Origin: Flavobacterium anhuiense
GTDB taxonomy: Bacteria > Bacteroidota > Bacteroidia > Flavobacteriales > Flavobacteriaceae
Assembly: GCF_900101855.1 (NCBI RefSeq)
Contig: NZ_FMVC01000003.1
Location: forward strand, 642,902-706,901
Length of the DNA: 64,000 bases
Direction of reading: 5' to 3'
Shown here piece after piece: positions 17,703 through 25,906 of the stretch. The notes beneath the pieces were generated by a model. It was not told the origin of the DNA. It ran no database searches and saw only the letters and a list, made by a program, of their open reading frames with translations. The position numbers and the translations under genes are program-made. How positions within the stretch are numbered: the first letter of the stretch is position 1; the number at the start of each line of letters is the position of its first letter.

Positions 17703-18743
17703 TTAAGCAGGAATCTGCTGACTTAAGCAATGCAAAGTTCCGAATCCCCAGATAAAATCAATACAACTGATTCCGATTACTTCTCTATCAGGAAAACATT
17801 CTGCTAATATGTTTAAGGCTACACGATCATTGCTGTCATTGAAGGTCGGAACTAAAACACAATTATTCAAAATCAAGAAATTGGCATAACTTGCTGGCAA
17901 ACGTAAATCTTCAAAATCAACACGTTTTGGCATTGGAAGCGCTACAATAACTGGAGATTTCCCGTTTTCTAATTTTGCATTCTGAAGACGTTTCAAATTA
18001 TCCTGCAAAGGCTTGTAATTTGAATCATTTTTATCTGTTTCAACAATCGTTACAATCGTATCTTCATTTACAAATCGACATAAATCATCAATGTGGCCGT
18101 GAGTATCATCACCTTCAATTCCATCTCCAAGCCAAATTACATTAGTCACACCAAGATATTCTTTAAAAACGGCTTCGTAATCTTCTTTGGTAAAACCTGG
18201 ATTTCTAACCTGAATTGTTGGATGCATTAAACATTCTTCAGAAGTCAGTAAAGTCCCTTTTCCATTTACATCAATTGCTCCGCCTTCAACAATTACTGGT
18301 TTTCCTTTATACATGACCTGGGTTAGCGGAACGTCTATAAAATCAGCCACTTTGCCTGGAACAAATTTATCTAATTGATAATTTTTATATTTTGCCCAAC
18401 CATTAAAATTAAAGTTTAACGCTTCTCTATTTGAACCATTCTTTACAATAATTGGCCCCGAGTCGCGCATCCAGCTTCTGTTGGTTTTATGAAGAATATA
18501 AGAAACGTTTTTGATATTTACGCGGGCTCTTTCAAGCATATCTGCAACTCTTTCTTTTAGTTTTTCATCGGCAACCACCAAAAAAACAGTTTCAAAAGTG
18601 GCTACTTTTTTTATAAATTCTACAAAAGCCCATTGAACTGCTTCGTATTTTCCCGGCCAGTCATTGCCATTGTGCGGAAAACACAATACAATTCCTTGCT
18701 GTTTTTCCCACTCTGCAGGAAATCTTCTATTATTTGTTGACAT
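17703..18743 (-). CDS. aguA: Agmatine deiminase family protein
   Basis: 346 residues in the peptidyl-arginine/agmatine deiminase fold. Signature regions are the N-terminal RRFPAEWEKQQGIVLCFPHNGNDWP, NRSWMRDSGPIIV, the catalytic-acid block GDGIEGDDTHGHIDDLCRFV and the C-terminal catalytic Cys in WGFGTLHCLSQQIP. It hydrolyses agmatine to N-carbamoylputrescine and ammonia. The next enzyme, N-carbamoylputrescine amidase, is at 22226-23116 on the same strand, separated by two plus-strand genes. Together they give a route to putrescine. Confidence 0.93.
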   Translation of the reverse strand: MSTNNRRFPAEWEKQQGIVLCFPHNGNDWPGKYEAVQWAFVEFIKKVATFETVFLVVADEKLKERVADMLERARVNIKNVSYILHKTNRSWMRDSGPIIVKNGSNREALNFNFNGWAKYKNYQLDKFVPGKVADFIDVPLTQVMYKGKPVIVEGGAIDVNGKGTLLTSEECLMHPTIQVRNPGFTKEDYEAVFKEYLGVTNVIWLGDGIEGDDTHGHIDDLCRFVNEDTIVTIVETDKNDSNYKPLQDNLKRLQNAKLENGKSPVIVALPMPKRVDFEDLRLPASYANFLILNNCVLVPTFNDSNDRVALNILAECFPDREVIGISCIDFIWGFGTLHCLSQQIPA

Positions 18744-18899
18744 AAATAGGTTCTAATTAAGAAAGTGCAAAGATAAGCATTCGTTAGGATTTTAAAACAA
18801 ATGAGTAAAAATCATACTCCATTTCACAATAAATATCCTTCAAAAATTAAGTTAAAGATTAAATAATACATCCTTAATATTTAACAGAGACCTCAGAAT

Positions 18900-18907
18900 T
18901 ACTTTTG
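18900..18907 (+). promoter_or_regulatory. -7 promoter element of the choice-of-anchor I gene
   Basis: TACTTTTG matches TAnnTTTG and lies 20 bases before the ATG at 18928. No clear TTTG was found at the -33 position. Confidence 0.55.
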
Positions 18908-18927
18908 CCAAAACTAAAAACTAACAC

Positions 18928-20448
18928 ATGAAAAATTTATCAATCTCATTATTAGCGGCACTTCTCATATTAGCAAGTTGCAACAATGATGAAAATTCGA
19001 ACAGCGAACCAGAAGTTGTTGTTAACGAAAATCCTGTAACTTTTAAAGAAATTGGTTCTATCACAATTGGCGGAGAAGCTGCAGCTGAAATTTCTGCTTA
19101 CTGCGAAAAAACAAAAAGACTTTTTACAGTAAACAACAGTGGGGTAAACCAGATTGACGTTATTGACATTACAGACCCTACAAAACCAATGAAAATTGGA
19201 AAAATTGATTTAACTGCTTATGAAGGTGCTGCGAACAGCGTTTCTGTTTTTGACGGAAAGCTTGCTGTTGCTTTAGAATCTACTGTAAACAAGCAAGGAA
19301 ACGGAAAAGTAGTTATTTTTAATACTTCTGATTACAGCTTAATCAAACAAGTTACTGTTGGAGCATTGCCTGATATGATTACTTTTTCTCCAGACGGAAA
19401 ATTTATCATGACTGCTAATGAAGGTGAGCCAAATACTGATTATACACAAGATCCTAACGGAACGGTTTCTATTATTGAAACAAGCACTTATAATGTTACA
19501 ACACTTGATTTTAACTCATTAGCTGGTCAAGCTGCGGCATTAGCAAAAGATGGATTTAGAATTTCAAAATTTGCTAAAACGAGTTTTGCTCAGGATATTG
19601 AGCCTGAATACATTACAATTTCTGACGATTCTAAAACTGCTTGGGTAACTTTACAGGAGAATAATGGTGTTGCAAAAGTTGATTTAACTTCTAAAACTAT
19701 TACTGCGGTTTACCCTTTAGGATTAAAAGACTACAATACTGCTGAAAACGCAATTGACGTAAGCGACAGTGACAGTAAAATTGCTTTTAACCCTTGGAAA
19801 GTAAAGGGTCTATATATGCCAGATGCTATCAGTCATTTTACTGTAAACAATACCCCTTATTTTGTTACAGCTAATGAAGGAGACGCAAGAGAATACACCG
19901 CCTATACTGATGTGAAGCGTACGAAAAGCATGACACTTGATGCAACAGTTTTTCCAGATGCAGCAACCTTAAAATTAGATGCTAATTTAGGCAGATTAAA
20001 TTTAGTTGCAGATATGGGAGATACTGATGGAGATGGCGATTTGGACCAAATGGTAAGTTTTGGCGGAAGATCATTTTCTATTTGGAATGGAAACACTGGA
20101 AAAATTGTTTATGACAGCAAGAATGATGTTGACAAAAAGACCAACGAAATAGGCACGTACGACGATAAAAGAAGTGATGACAAAGGTTCTGAGCCAGAAG
20201 CTGTAGTTGCGGCTAAAATGGGAAATCAAAACATTTTGTTTGTTGGTCTAGAAAGATCTGACGCTTTTATGGTTTACGATGCTACAAATCCGACTTCACC
20301 ACAATATTTGCAAACTGTAAAAACAGGAGATGCGCCAGAAGGAATTCTTTTCATCCCTGCTTCAAAAAGCCCTACAAAAAGAAGCTTATTAGTGGTAAGT
20401 AGCGAAGGAGATGGATCTGTTAAAATTTATCAGCCCGATTTAAAATAA
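18928..20448 (+). CDS. Choice-of-anchor I domain lipoprotein (beta-propeller-like)
   Basis: 506 residues. A lipoprotein signal (MKNLSISLLAALLILASC, Cys about residue 19) is followed by an Asp/Glu/Asn-rich linker. The body has repeated beta-propeller strands (GKVVIFNTSDYSLIKQVTVG, DMITFSPDGKFIMTANEGEPNTDY, PEYITISDDSKTAWVTLQENNG) and the calcium-binding-like DTDGDGDLDQMVSFGGRSFSIW. This matches the choice-of-anchor I family found in secreted or surface proteins, sometimes fused to phosphoesterases. Likely outer-membrane or surface lipoprotein; function unknown. A TACTTTTG promoter box precedes it. Confidence 0.85.
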   Translation: MKNLSISLLAALLILASCNNDENSNSEPEVVVNENPVTFKEIGSITIGGEAAAEISAYCEKTKRLFTVNNSGVNQIDVIDITDPTKPMKIGKIDLTAYEGAANSVSVFDGKLAVALESTVNKQGNGKVVIFNTSDYSLIKQVTVGALPDMITFSPDGKFIMTANEGEPNTDYTQDPNGTVSIIETSTYNVTTLDFNSLAGQAAALAKDGFRISKFAKTSFAQDIEPEYITISDDSKTAWVTLQENNGVAKVDLTSKTITAVYPLGLKDYNTAENAIDVSDSDSKIAFNPWKVKGLYMPDAISHFTVNNTPYFVTANEGDAREYTAYTDVKRTKSMTLDATVFPDAATLKLDANLGRLNLVADMGDTDGDGDLDQMVSFGGRSFSIWNGNTGKIVYDSKNDVDKKTNEIGTYDDKRSDDKGSEPEAVVAAKMGNQNILFVGLERSDAFMVYDATNPTSPQYLQTVKTGDAPEGILFIPASKSPTKRSLLVVSSEGDGSVKIYQPDLK

Positions 20449-20473
20449 TAACTTTTTTTTAGGATAGCAAACG

Positions 20474-20502
20474 GGACAAAATGTGAATTTTGTCCTTTTT
20501 TT
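20474..20502 (+). terminator. Intrinsic terminator after the choice-of-anchor I gene
   Basis: GGACAAAA (20474-20481) pairs with TTTTGTCC (20488-20495), 6-base loop, followed by seven T. The whole hairpin is identical in sequence to the terminator at 22179-22200. Confidence 0.9.
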
Positions 20503-20602
20503 ATGCATTCTATTATACTAATATTAACGGATTTACACAATTAAATGCCAAAAGATGGGAATTATGTAAGGGTATATACAACACAATCTAAAATTCGACC
20601 TC

Positions 20603-20610
20603 TAATTTTG
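20603..20610 (+). promoter_or_regulatory. -7 promoter element of the OmpA-like gene
   Basis: TAATTTTG matches TAnnTTTG, 40 bases before the ATG at 20651. Confidence 0.55.
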
Positions 20611-20650
20611 CTTCAGAGTTTAAAATAAAAACAATTTAATTTTTGATATC

Positions 20651-21910
20651 ATGAAAAAGAAATTAGTATCAGTATCCTTATTATTGCTATCATTTGCTGC
20701 GGGCGCTCAAAATATGGCTACCACTTCTACCAAACCTAGTGTAGATCAAGAATACAACAAATGGTCGATCGAACTAAATGGCGGGGTTAATAAACCAACT
20801 AGAACAATGACTCCAGGTTATACTACAGAATCATTAAATTTTTTCCACGGTGATTTAGGTGTTAGATATATGTTTAGTCCAAAATTTGGGGTGAAATTAG
20901 ATGTTGGTTACGATCAATTTAAAGAGAAAAAAAACACTCCAGATTTTGAAAGCCGTTATGTTAGAGCAAGTTTACAAGGAGTTATCAATGTTGGACGTGC
21001 TTTAAATTTTGAGACTTGGACAAACACAATTGGTCTTTTAGCTCATGGTGGTTTCGGGGTTTCTCAAATTAGTACTGAAACTGGATTTGGGGGTCAAGAT
21101 TACATGGCTCACGGAATTGCCGGTTTAACGGGACAAATCAGATTGAGCGATCGAGTTGCTTTGACAGGAGATCTTACTGGAATTGTTAACGGAAGACAAA
21201 ACTGGAACTTTGACGGAATGGGAACTACTTCTACAGGTGCTTTTGATGGTGTTTTATTAAACGCTTCTGTTGGTTTAACATTCTACTTAGGTAAAAACCA
21301 AAAACATGCTGATTGGGTTGGCGAAGAAGACAGAATTAGCGAATTGGAAAAAAGAGTGGACTTAATCGAAACTGGTCTTTTGGACACAGACAAAGATGGA
21401 GTTGCTGATTTATACGATTTAGAACCAAATTCTATTGCAGGAGTTGCCGTTAACACTAAAGGACAATCTATTGATACTAATCAAAATGGTGTGCCAGATG
21501 AGTTAGAAAGCTACTTAGATAAAACTTACGAAAAGAAAGGTGCAGGAACAGCTACAAACAATACGGTTGAAGAATTAATCAACGGAGGTTATGTAAATGT
21601 TTATTTCGATTTCAATTCGTCTAAACCAACAAATGCATCTTTATCTGGTGTTGATTTCTTAGTGAAATACTTGAAAAACAATCCTGGAAAATCTGCTGAC
21701 ATTATTGGTTATGCTGACGAAATTGGAAATTCAAACTACAATGTTGAGTTATCTAGAAAAAGAGCTGAAGCTGTGAAAAAAGTAGCAGTAAATGCTGGAA
21801 TTGACGCTTCAAGATTGAATGTAATTGCTAATGGAGAAGATACTTCTGTTAATAAAAACTCTAAAGAAGCACGTCAAATCGTGAGACGAGTTACTTTCCA
21901 AGTGAAGTAA
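20651..21910 (+). CDS. OmpA family outer-membrane protein with thrombospondin type-3 repeat
   Basis: 419 residues. A signal peptide (KLVSVSLLLLSFAAGAQ) is followed by an eight-strand-type N-terminal barrel (about 35-215), a short coil, a calcium-binding TSP type-3-like stretch (DTDKDGVADLYDLEPNS), and a C-terminal OmpA peptidoglycan-binding domain (VYFDFNSSKPTNASLSGVDF to ELSRKRAEAVKKVAV and the final RRVTFQVK). It probably anchors the outer membrane to peptidoglycan and is likely abundant. A terminator hairpin follows at 21935. Confidence 0.93.
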   Translation: MKKKLVSVSLLLLSFAAGAQNMATTSTKPSVDQEYNKWSIELNGGVNKPTRTMTPGYTTESLNFFHGDLGVRYMFSPKFGVKLDVGYDQFKEKKNTPDFESRYVRASLQGVINVGRALNFETWTNTIGLLAHGGFGVSQISTETGFGGQDYMAHGIAGLTGQIRLSDRVALTGDLTGIVNGRQNWNFDGMGTTSTGAFDGVLLNASVGLTFYLGKNQKHADWVGEEDRISELEKRVDLIETGLLDTDKDGVADLYDLEPNSIAGVAVNTKGQSIDTNQNGVPDELESYLDKTYEKKGAGTATNNTVEELINGGYVNVYFDFNSSKPTNASLSGVDFLVKYLKNNPGKSADIIGYADEIGNSNYNVELSRKRAEAVKKVAVNAGIDASRLNVIANGEDTSVNKNSKEARQIVRRVTFQVK

Positions 21911-21934
21911 TCTATATATAAAGCTAAAAACGAG

Positions 21935-21967
21935 AAAAGGAGCTATTCAATTGAATGGCTCTTTTTT
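21935..21967 (+). terminator. Intrinsic terminator after the OmpA-like gene
   Basis: GAGCTATTC and GAATGGCTC pair (one G-T) around AATT, followed by a run of six T. Confidence 0.8.
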
Positions 21968-22015
21968 GTTTATAAAAAGAGAGTTTAAAAAACTAAATTT
22001 TGAAGCCTGATTATA

Positions 22016-22167
22016 AAGCTTCGGAGAAGTTAAATATTTATAACAAATGACAAATGTTTATAATATAAAGCTCAAGAGGAATAACATGCTCTTTTGAAAC
22101 TTAATATATATCGCTCCTCCGGAGCTTTTCCATTTGCAGCTATAAATATTTAACTTCTTCAAAGCTT
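22016..22167. repeat. 150-bp palindromic element with 27-base arms
   Basis: The 315-bp gap 21911-22225 holds no gene apart from terminators at its ends. Arms 22016-22042 and 22141-22167 are complementary at 25 of 27 positions, and the 98-bp interior has small hairpins such as GCTCC/GGAGC near 22123. The size and terminal-inverted-repeat shape are MITE-like; I see no target-site duplication that I would trust. Confidence 0.7.
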
Positions 22168-22171
22168 GCAT

Positions 22172-22208
22172 AAAAAAAGGACAAAATGTGAATTTTGTCC
22201 TTTTTTTA
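22172..22208. terminator. Bidirectional terminator, second copy of the GGACAAAA hairpin
   Basis: Stem 22179-22186 with 22193-22200, A tract before and T tract after, so it can stop both aguB (minus strand, stop 22226) and plus-strand transcription. The hairpin is identical to that at 20474-20495. Confidence 0.85.
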
Positions 22209-22225
22209 TATTTTAGATAAATTAA

Positions 22226-23116
22226 TTATTTATCGATTGCTCTTTTTGTGATATCTCCAAAAGCATCAATTCTTCTATCTCTGAAGAATGGCCAATTTTG
22301 GCGAACATTTTCCTGAAGGTCTAAATCAACCTCAGCAATTAAGATTTCTTCTTTATCGTGCGAAGCTTGAGCTAAAATTTCTCCTTGCGGTCCAGCAATA
22401 AATGAAGCTCCCCAGAATTGAATTCCTTCTGTCCCGTCGATATACTTTTCTAAACCGATTCGGTTTGCAGCTGCAACGAAAACACCATTTGCTACAGCAT
22501 GACCTTTCATTACGTTCATCCAAGCGCCATATTGATTTTCTCCATATTGCTCTTTTTCTTTTGGATGCCATCCAATTGCTGTTGGGTAGAATAAAACTTC
22601 TGCTCCTTTAAGCGCTGTAATACGAGCCGCTTCTGGATACCATTGATCCCAGCAGATTAAAGTTCCAACAGTTCCTTTTTTAGTTTCAATCGCTTGGAAA
22701 CCTAAGTCACCTGGAGTGAAATAGAATTTTTCATAGAAATGAGGATCGTCTGGAATATGCATTTTACGGTATAAACCAGCCTCAGTTCCATCAGTATCGA
22801 TAATATAAGCACTGTTATGATAAATTCCAGCCATTCTTTTCTCGAAAAAAGGAACAATAATTACTACTCCTAATTCTTTTGCCAATTCGCTGAATGCAAT
22901 AAATGAAGTGCTGTAAAGTGGTTCTGCTAATGCAAAATTCTCTACATCTTCACTTTGACAAAAATAATGACTGCTATATAATTCAGGCAATAAGATAACT
23001 TCTGCACCTTGACTCGCAGCGTCTCTTACCCAGCTGATACATTTTTTAAGATTATTTTCGGCAACATCATTCAGGTTTAACTGAATAACCGATATTTTAT
23101 ACTTTCTTTTCGCCAT
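22226..23116 (-). CDS. aguB: N-carbamoylputrescine amidase / carbon-nitrogen hydrolase
   Basis: About 296 residues from the ATG at 23116 (MAKRKYKISVIQLN); an ATG at 23137 would add seven residues. Nitrilase-superfamily catalytic triad regions are visible: Glu in VILLPELYSSHYF, Lys in LYRKMHIPDDPHFYEKFYFTPGD, Cys in GTLICWDQWYPEAAR. The sequence around the triad matches N-carbamoylputrescine amidases, which release putrescine, CO2 and ammonia. Agmatine deiminase, the preceding step, is 3.5 kb away on the same strand. Confidence 0.92.
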   Translation of the reverse strand: MAKRKYKISVIQLNLNDVAENNLKKCISWVRDAASQGAEVILLPELYSSHYFCQSEDVENFALAEPLYSTSFIAFSELAKELGVVIIVPFFEKRMAGIYHNSAYIIDTDGTEAGLYRKMHIPDDPHFYEKFYFTPGDLGFQAIETKKGTVGTLICWDQWYPEAARITALKGAEVLFYPTAIGWHPKEKEQYGENQYGAWMNVMKGHAVANGVFVAAANRIGLEKYIDGTEGIQFWGASFIAGPQGEILAQASHDKEEILIAEVDLDLQENVRQNWPFFRDRRIDAFGDITKRAIDK

Positions 23117-23215
23117 GACATAAAATTTAGAGTGCAAAAATAGTACTTTTTAAAGGAATGGCAAAGTCGATAACTTTTATATAACAACTAATGATCTGTA
23201 TTATTTCATATAAAA

Positions 23216-23262
23216 CAAAAAACCATTTTAAATTGATTCAAATCTCTTGTAAAATGGTTTTA
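23216..23262. terminator. Terminator hairpin after the first small lipoprotein gene
   Basis: AAACCATTTTA pairs with TAAAATGGTTT around a loop containing ttgattcaaatctc. It is about 20 bp past the stop at 23284 and is related in sequence to the hairpin after the paralogous gene. Confidence 0.7.
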
Positions 23263-23283
23263 AAATTATATCTAAAAAAAAAC

Positions 23284-23697
23284 TTATTCGATAACTAGCT
23301 TTTTAACCAAAAATTCTGTTTCAGATTTTCTAAATTTTATTTCAAAAGTTCCTTTTGACTGTGGTGAAAATGTATAAAGTGTATGTAGCGCAGTTGGCGT
23401 TTGATTCGCACAAGTTCCCGTAGGGTATTTTGCTTCTATTTGAAATCCTTCTTCTTTACCAATTGATGTACTGCCAATTCTATCAAATTCACCGCAAGCA
23501 TTATCAACTATAAACGATACATCATAATTAACATCGACACCCACTTTGCCAGTTGCAGGTCCAGAAATCGCTGTAACATTTGCAGCTCTAGAAATAGTTT
23601 GAGGTGTTTCTTTTCCATTATCGTCACTGCTGCATGCTACTGAAAAAACAGCTAAAAATAACACTGCCAAAATCGTTTGTATTCTAAAAATTCTCAT
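23284..23697 (-). CDS. Small surface-type lipoprotein, paralog A
   Basis: 137 residues with a lipoprotein signal (FLAVFSVAC, Cys about residue 22) followed by SSDDN, the acidic pattern that can direct lipoproteins to the cell surface in Flavobacteriaceae. The mature part (VTAISGPATGKVGVDVNYDVSFIVDNACGEFDRI) is a compact beta-rich domain with two conserved Cys. It is clearly paralogous to the gene at 23875-24285: both share GPATGKV, NxYDV, VDNAC, EFD and the ending KGTFEIKFRKSETEFL. No known function. Confidence 0.8.
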   Translation of the reverse strand: MRIFRIQTILAVLFLAVFSVACSSDDNGKETPQTISRAANVTAISGPATGKVGVDVNYDVSFIVDNACGEFDRIGSTSIGKEEGFQIEAKYPTGTCANQTPTALHTLYTFSPQSKGTFEIKFRKSETEFLVKKLVIE

Positions 23698-23800
23698 ATA
23701 AAATTTAAATTTAGTTATTCTGAATATATTATATAGATGGTGCTAAATTACAAAGGTTGCGTGAAATAATACAAAAAATTTTAAGTGATTATAAAAAAAC

Positions 23801-23845
23801 AAAGCCATTTTACATTGAATAAAAATCTCTGTAAAATGGCTTTCA
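23801..23845 (-). terminator. Terminator hairpin after the second small lipoprotein gene
   Basis: GCCATTTTACA (23804-23814) is perfectly complementary to 23830-23840; an A tract lies on the distal side for the minus strand. Confidence 0.75.
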
Positions 23846-23874
23846 ACCTAAAAAAATATCAGCTAAGCTTCTTA

Positions 23875-24285
23875 TTATTCGATAACTACTTTCTGAGTTA
23901 AGAATTCTGTTTCTGATTTCTTGAATTTGATTTCAAAAGTTCCTTTTGTAGTAGACTTGAATTTATAAACTGTTTTCTTTGGTTCTGGCACTTGCTGGGT
24001 ACAAACTTCTGATGGGTATTTCGCAATTACTTGCAAACCTTTTACAGATCCAATTGTTACTTCTGAGATTTTATCAAATTCTGCACAAGCGTTATCAACT
24101 GTGTAAGTCACATCGTAGCTTAGTTCATCATTAACTTTTCCTGTTGCCGGTCCTTTAATTTCTGTTACTAAAGCTGCCTTTGTGGTTGGAGCTGGTACTT
24201 GATCCTTATCATCACTGCTGCATGAAACAAATCCAATTGATAAAAATAATACTACTAAAGCTGTTTTTAATCTAAAACTTTTCAT
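23875..24285 (-). CDS. Small surface-type lipoprotein, paralog B
   Basis: 136 residues: signal peptide ending LSIGFVSC with SSDDKDQ after the lipidated Cys, then a beta-rich domain with the same motif order as the neighbour (IKGPATGKVNDELSYDV, TVDNACAEFDKI, GTFEIKFKKSETEFL). The two genes are tandem duplicates about 180 bp apart, each with its own hairpin, so they are probably expressed separately. Function unknown; the acidic residues after Cys suggest surface display. Confidence 0.8.
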   Translation of the reverse strand: MKSFRLKTALVVLFLSIGFVSCSSDDKDQVPAPTTKAALVTEIKGPATGKVNDELSYDVTYTVDNACAEFDKISEVTIGSVKGLQVIAKYPSEVCTQQVPEPKKTVYKFKSTTKGTFEIKFKKSETEFLTQKVVIE

Positions 24286-24462
24286 ATAAAATAATAATTA
24301 ATTGTTAATTACTATGAAGACAAGGCTTAGTTGCAAAGGTTGCTTAGAAGAAATGTTAAAAAATTCAGATTATCGATTAATATTTTAAAAATCAACAACT
24401 TATTCAATAAAAATTATCAAAAAAAATACCGTTATTTCTTATAAAAATAAAAACTCTCTAAA

Positions 24463-24534
24463 ATAGCCCCGATAGAAACGGCATCTTTTTGTTGTGGGGT
24501 TCACAACAAAAAATATAGTGAATAGCGGGACTGA
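24463..24534 (-). ncRNA. Candidate conserved structured RNA element, copy 1
   Basis: Within the 337-bp gap 24286-24622. Read on the minus strand, TCCCGCTATTCACTATAT, a perfect 11-bp variable stem (TTTTTGTTGTG/CACAACAAAAA) and CCGTTTCTATCGGGGCTA form a hairpin-like element whose ends pair (CCCG with CGGG). Its 3' end matches 15 of 18 bases of the element just upstream of miaA at 58772. It lies between the DUF808 gene's terminator and the second lipoprotein gene, so it may be in that gene's 5' region or be a free RNA. Confidence 0.55.
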
Positions 24535-24570
24535 ACTTCCTTTTAAATGAATCACTCCTGCTCCTAAAAA

Positions 24571-24600
24571 CAAAAAAACACCAGCGTGTACTGGTGTTTC
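24571..24600 (-). terminator. Intrinsic terminator after the DUF808 gene
   Basis: AACACCAG (24577-24584) pairs with CTGGTGTT (24591-24598), 6-base loop; on the minus strand it is followed by a long T run. It lies 22 bp past the stop. Confidence 0.85.
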
Positions 24601-24622
24601 CTTTACTATTTTTAAAGCTGAA

Positions 24623-25507
24623 TTAAGCTGTTTTCTTTTGAAAAATCTTTTTGAAAAGATTTACAAAAAGTAAAACTATAAATCCTAGAACTAATCCAAC
24701 CGTAAATTCTTTGAAGATTGAAGGGATTTTAATTTCTTCTGACAAATGGTGAAAAAATGGAATATAATGTACAAATATTCCTCCAGCCACTAAAAGTAAA
24801 GCAATCGTCCCAATTACGGTTAAACTTTTTATTACAAACGGAAGTGCTTTTACTAACAAGTTTCCGATAAATCTTGAAAGACTCTTTTCACTTTTGCTAG
24901 ATTTAATAAGCTTAAAACCTGCTTCGTCCATTCTAACGATAAGCGCTACTATTCCATAAACCCCAATTGTAGCTACGACTGCAATTATCGAAGTTACAAT
25001 TATTTTCTGCAGGAGAGGCTGTTCTATTACAGTTCCTAATGCGATAATCACGATTTCAACCGAAAGAATAAAATCTGTTACAATTGCCGATTTTACCTTG
25101 TCCTTTTCAATTAATAAAATTTGTTCCTCAGTAAGAACTTCATCTGTAATTCCCTCAGATTCTTCATGTTTATGAGGAACGATAAACTCGTAGATTTTTT
25201 CGGCTCCTTCGTATGCTAAAAAAAGCCCTCCTAAAACTAAGATTATTATAATGGCAATCGGAAAAAATGCACTTAAAAGGAATGCAACTGGAAGAATAAT
25301 GATTTTATTCAATAAAGAACCTTTACTGATAGCCCACAAAACCGGCAATTCTCGTGAAGATGCAAATCCAGAAGCTTTTTCTGCATTTACAGCTAAATCG
25401 TCACCTAAAATCCCTGCTGTTTTTTTTGCGGCAACTTTACTCATTACTGCAACATCATCCATAATTGCTGCGATATCATCTAATAGTGCGAAAAAACCTG
25501 AACCCAT
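24623..25507 (-). CDS. DUF808 family membrane protein (YedI-like)
   Basis: 294 residues. The N-terminus MGSGFFALLDDIAAIMDDVAVMSKVAAKKTAGILGDDLAVNAEK is diagnostic of the DUF808/YedI family. Six or seven hydrophobic segments follow (for instance LNKIIILPVAFLLSAFFPIAIIIILVLGG), so it is an inner-membrane protein. No biochemical function is established for the family. It is followed by a strong terminator and preceded by a gene for a tiny membrane peptide, also on the minus strand. Confidence 0.9.
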   Translation of the reverse strand: MGSGFFALLDDIAAIMDDVAVMSKVAAKKTAGILGDDLAVNAEKASGFASSRELPVLWAISKGSLLNKIIILPVAFLLSAFFPIAIIIILVLGGLFLAYEGAEKIYEFIVPHKHEESEGITDEVLTEEQILLIEKDKVKSAIVTDFILSVEIVIIALGTVIEQPLLQKIIVTSIIAVVATIGVYGIVALIVRMDEAGFKLIKSSKSEKSLSRFIGNLLVKALPFVIKSLTVIGTIALLLVAGGIFVHYIPFFHHLSEEIKIPSIFKEFTVGLVLGFIVLLFVNLFKKIFQKKTA

Positions 25508-25617
25508 TTTTTAAATTTATTTTTTAGTGACGCGAATCTAGACATTTTGGCTTAATCTGCCCAATAATATTGCATCAAAATTTATCTTTTTATTCGTATT
25601 TTTCTGTACAGCATTTT

Positions 25618-25737
25618 TTAGTTGCATTGTCCTAAAAGAACCCAAAGAATAATAAAAACTATAATGGTTCCGAAACATCCGCCTCCTAATTTTTTAGCGC
25701 CATATCCTGCTAATAATCCTCTGAAAATATTGTTCAT
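25618..25737 (-). CDS. 39-residue hydrophobic peptide, uncharacterised
   Basis: Short ORF found by reading the minus strand of the gap 25508-25906. It begins MNNIFRGLLAGYGAKKLGGG and continues with Cys-Phe-Gly-Thr and a single hydrophobic helix (IIVFIILWVLLG), ending QCN. The basic N-terminus, GGGC turn and one membrane helix look like a genuine small membrane protein, and I have the impression that similar peptides occur in other Flavobacteriaceae. It lies between clpB and the DUF808 gene on the same strand, about 110 bp upstream of the latter. Function unknown. Confidence 0.65.
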   Translation of the reverse strand: MNNIFRGLLAGYGAKKLGGGCFGTIIVFIILWVLLGQCN

Positions 25738-25851
25738 GATTTTGATTTTTTTTAATTAATAATTTGCTGATTTTTATAAACTTAAAATTGAATATTTATT
25801 CAAGATTTATTGTTATAAGAATTGTGCAAAAAGTTTCAGAATTCACGGCAA

Positions 25852-25887
25852 AAAAAAGCACCAGTTTTAACATTGATGCTTTTCAAG
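25852..25887 (-). terminator. Terminator after clpB
   Basis: On the minus strand AAAAGCATCA pairs with TGGTGCTTTT and is followed by a T run, about 20 bp past the clpB stop. Confidence 0.7.
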
Positions 25888-25906
25888 ATTAACTAAACAA
25901 AAATAA

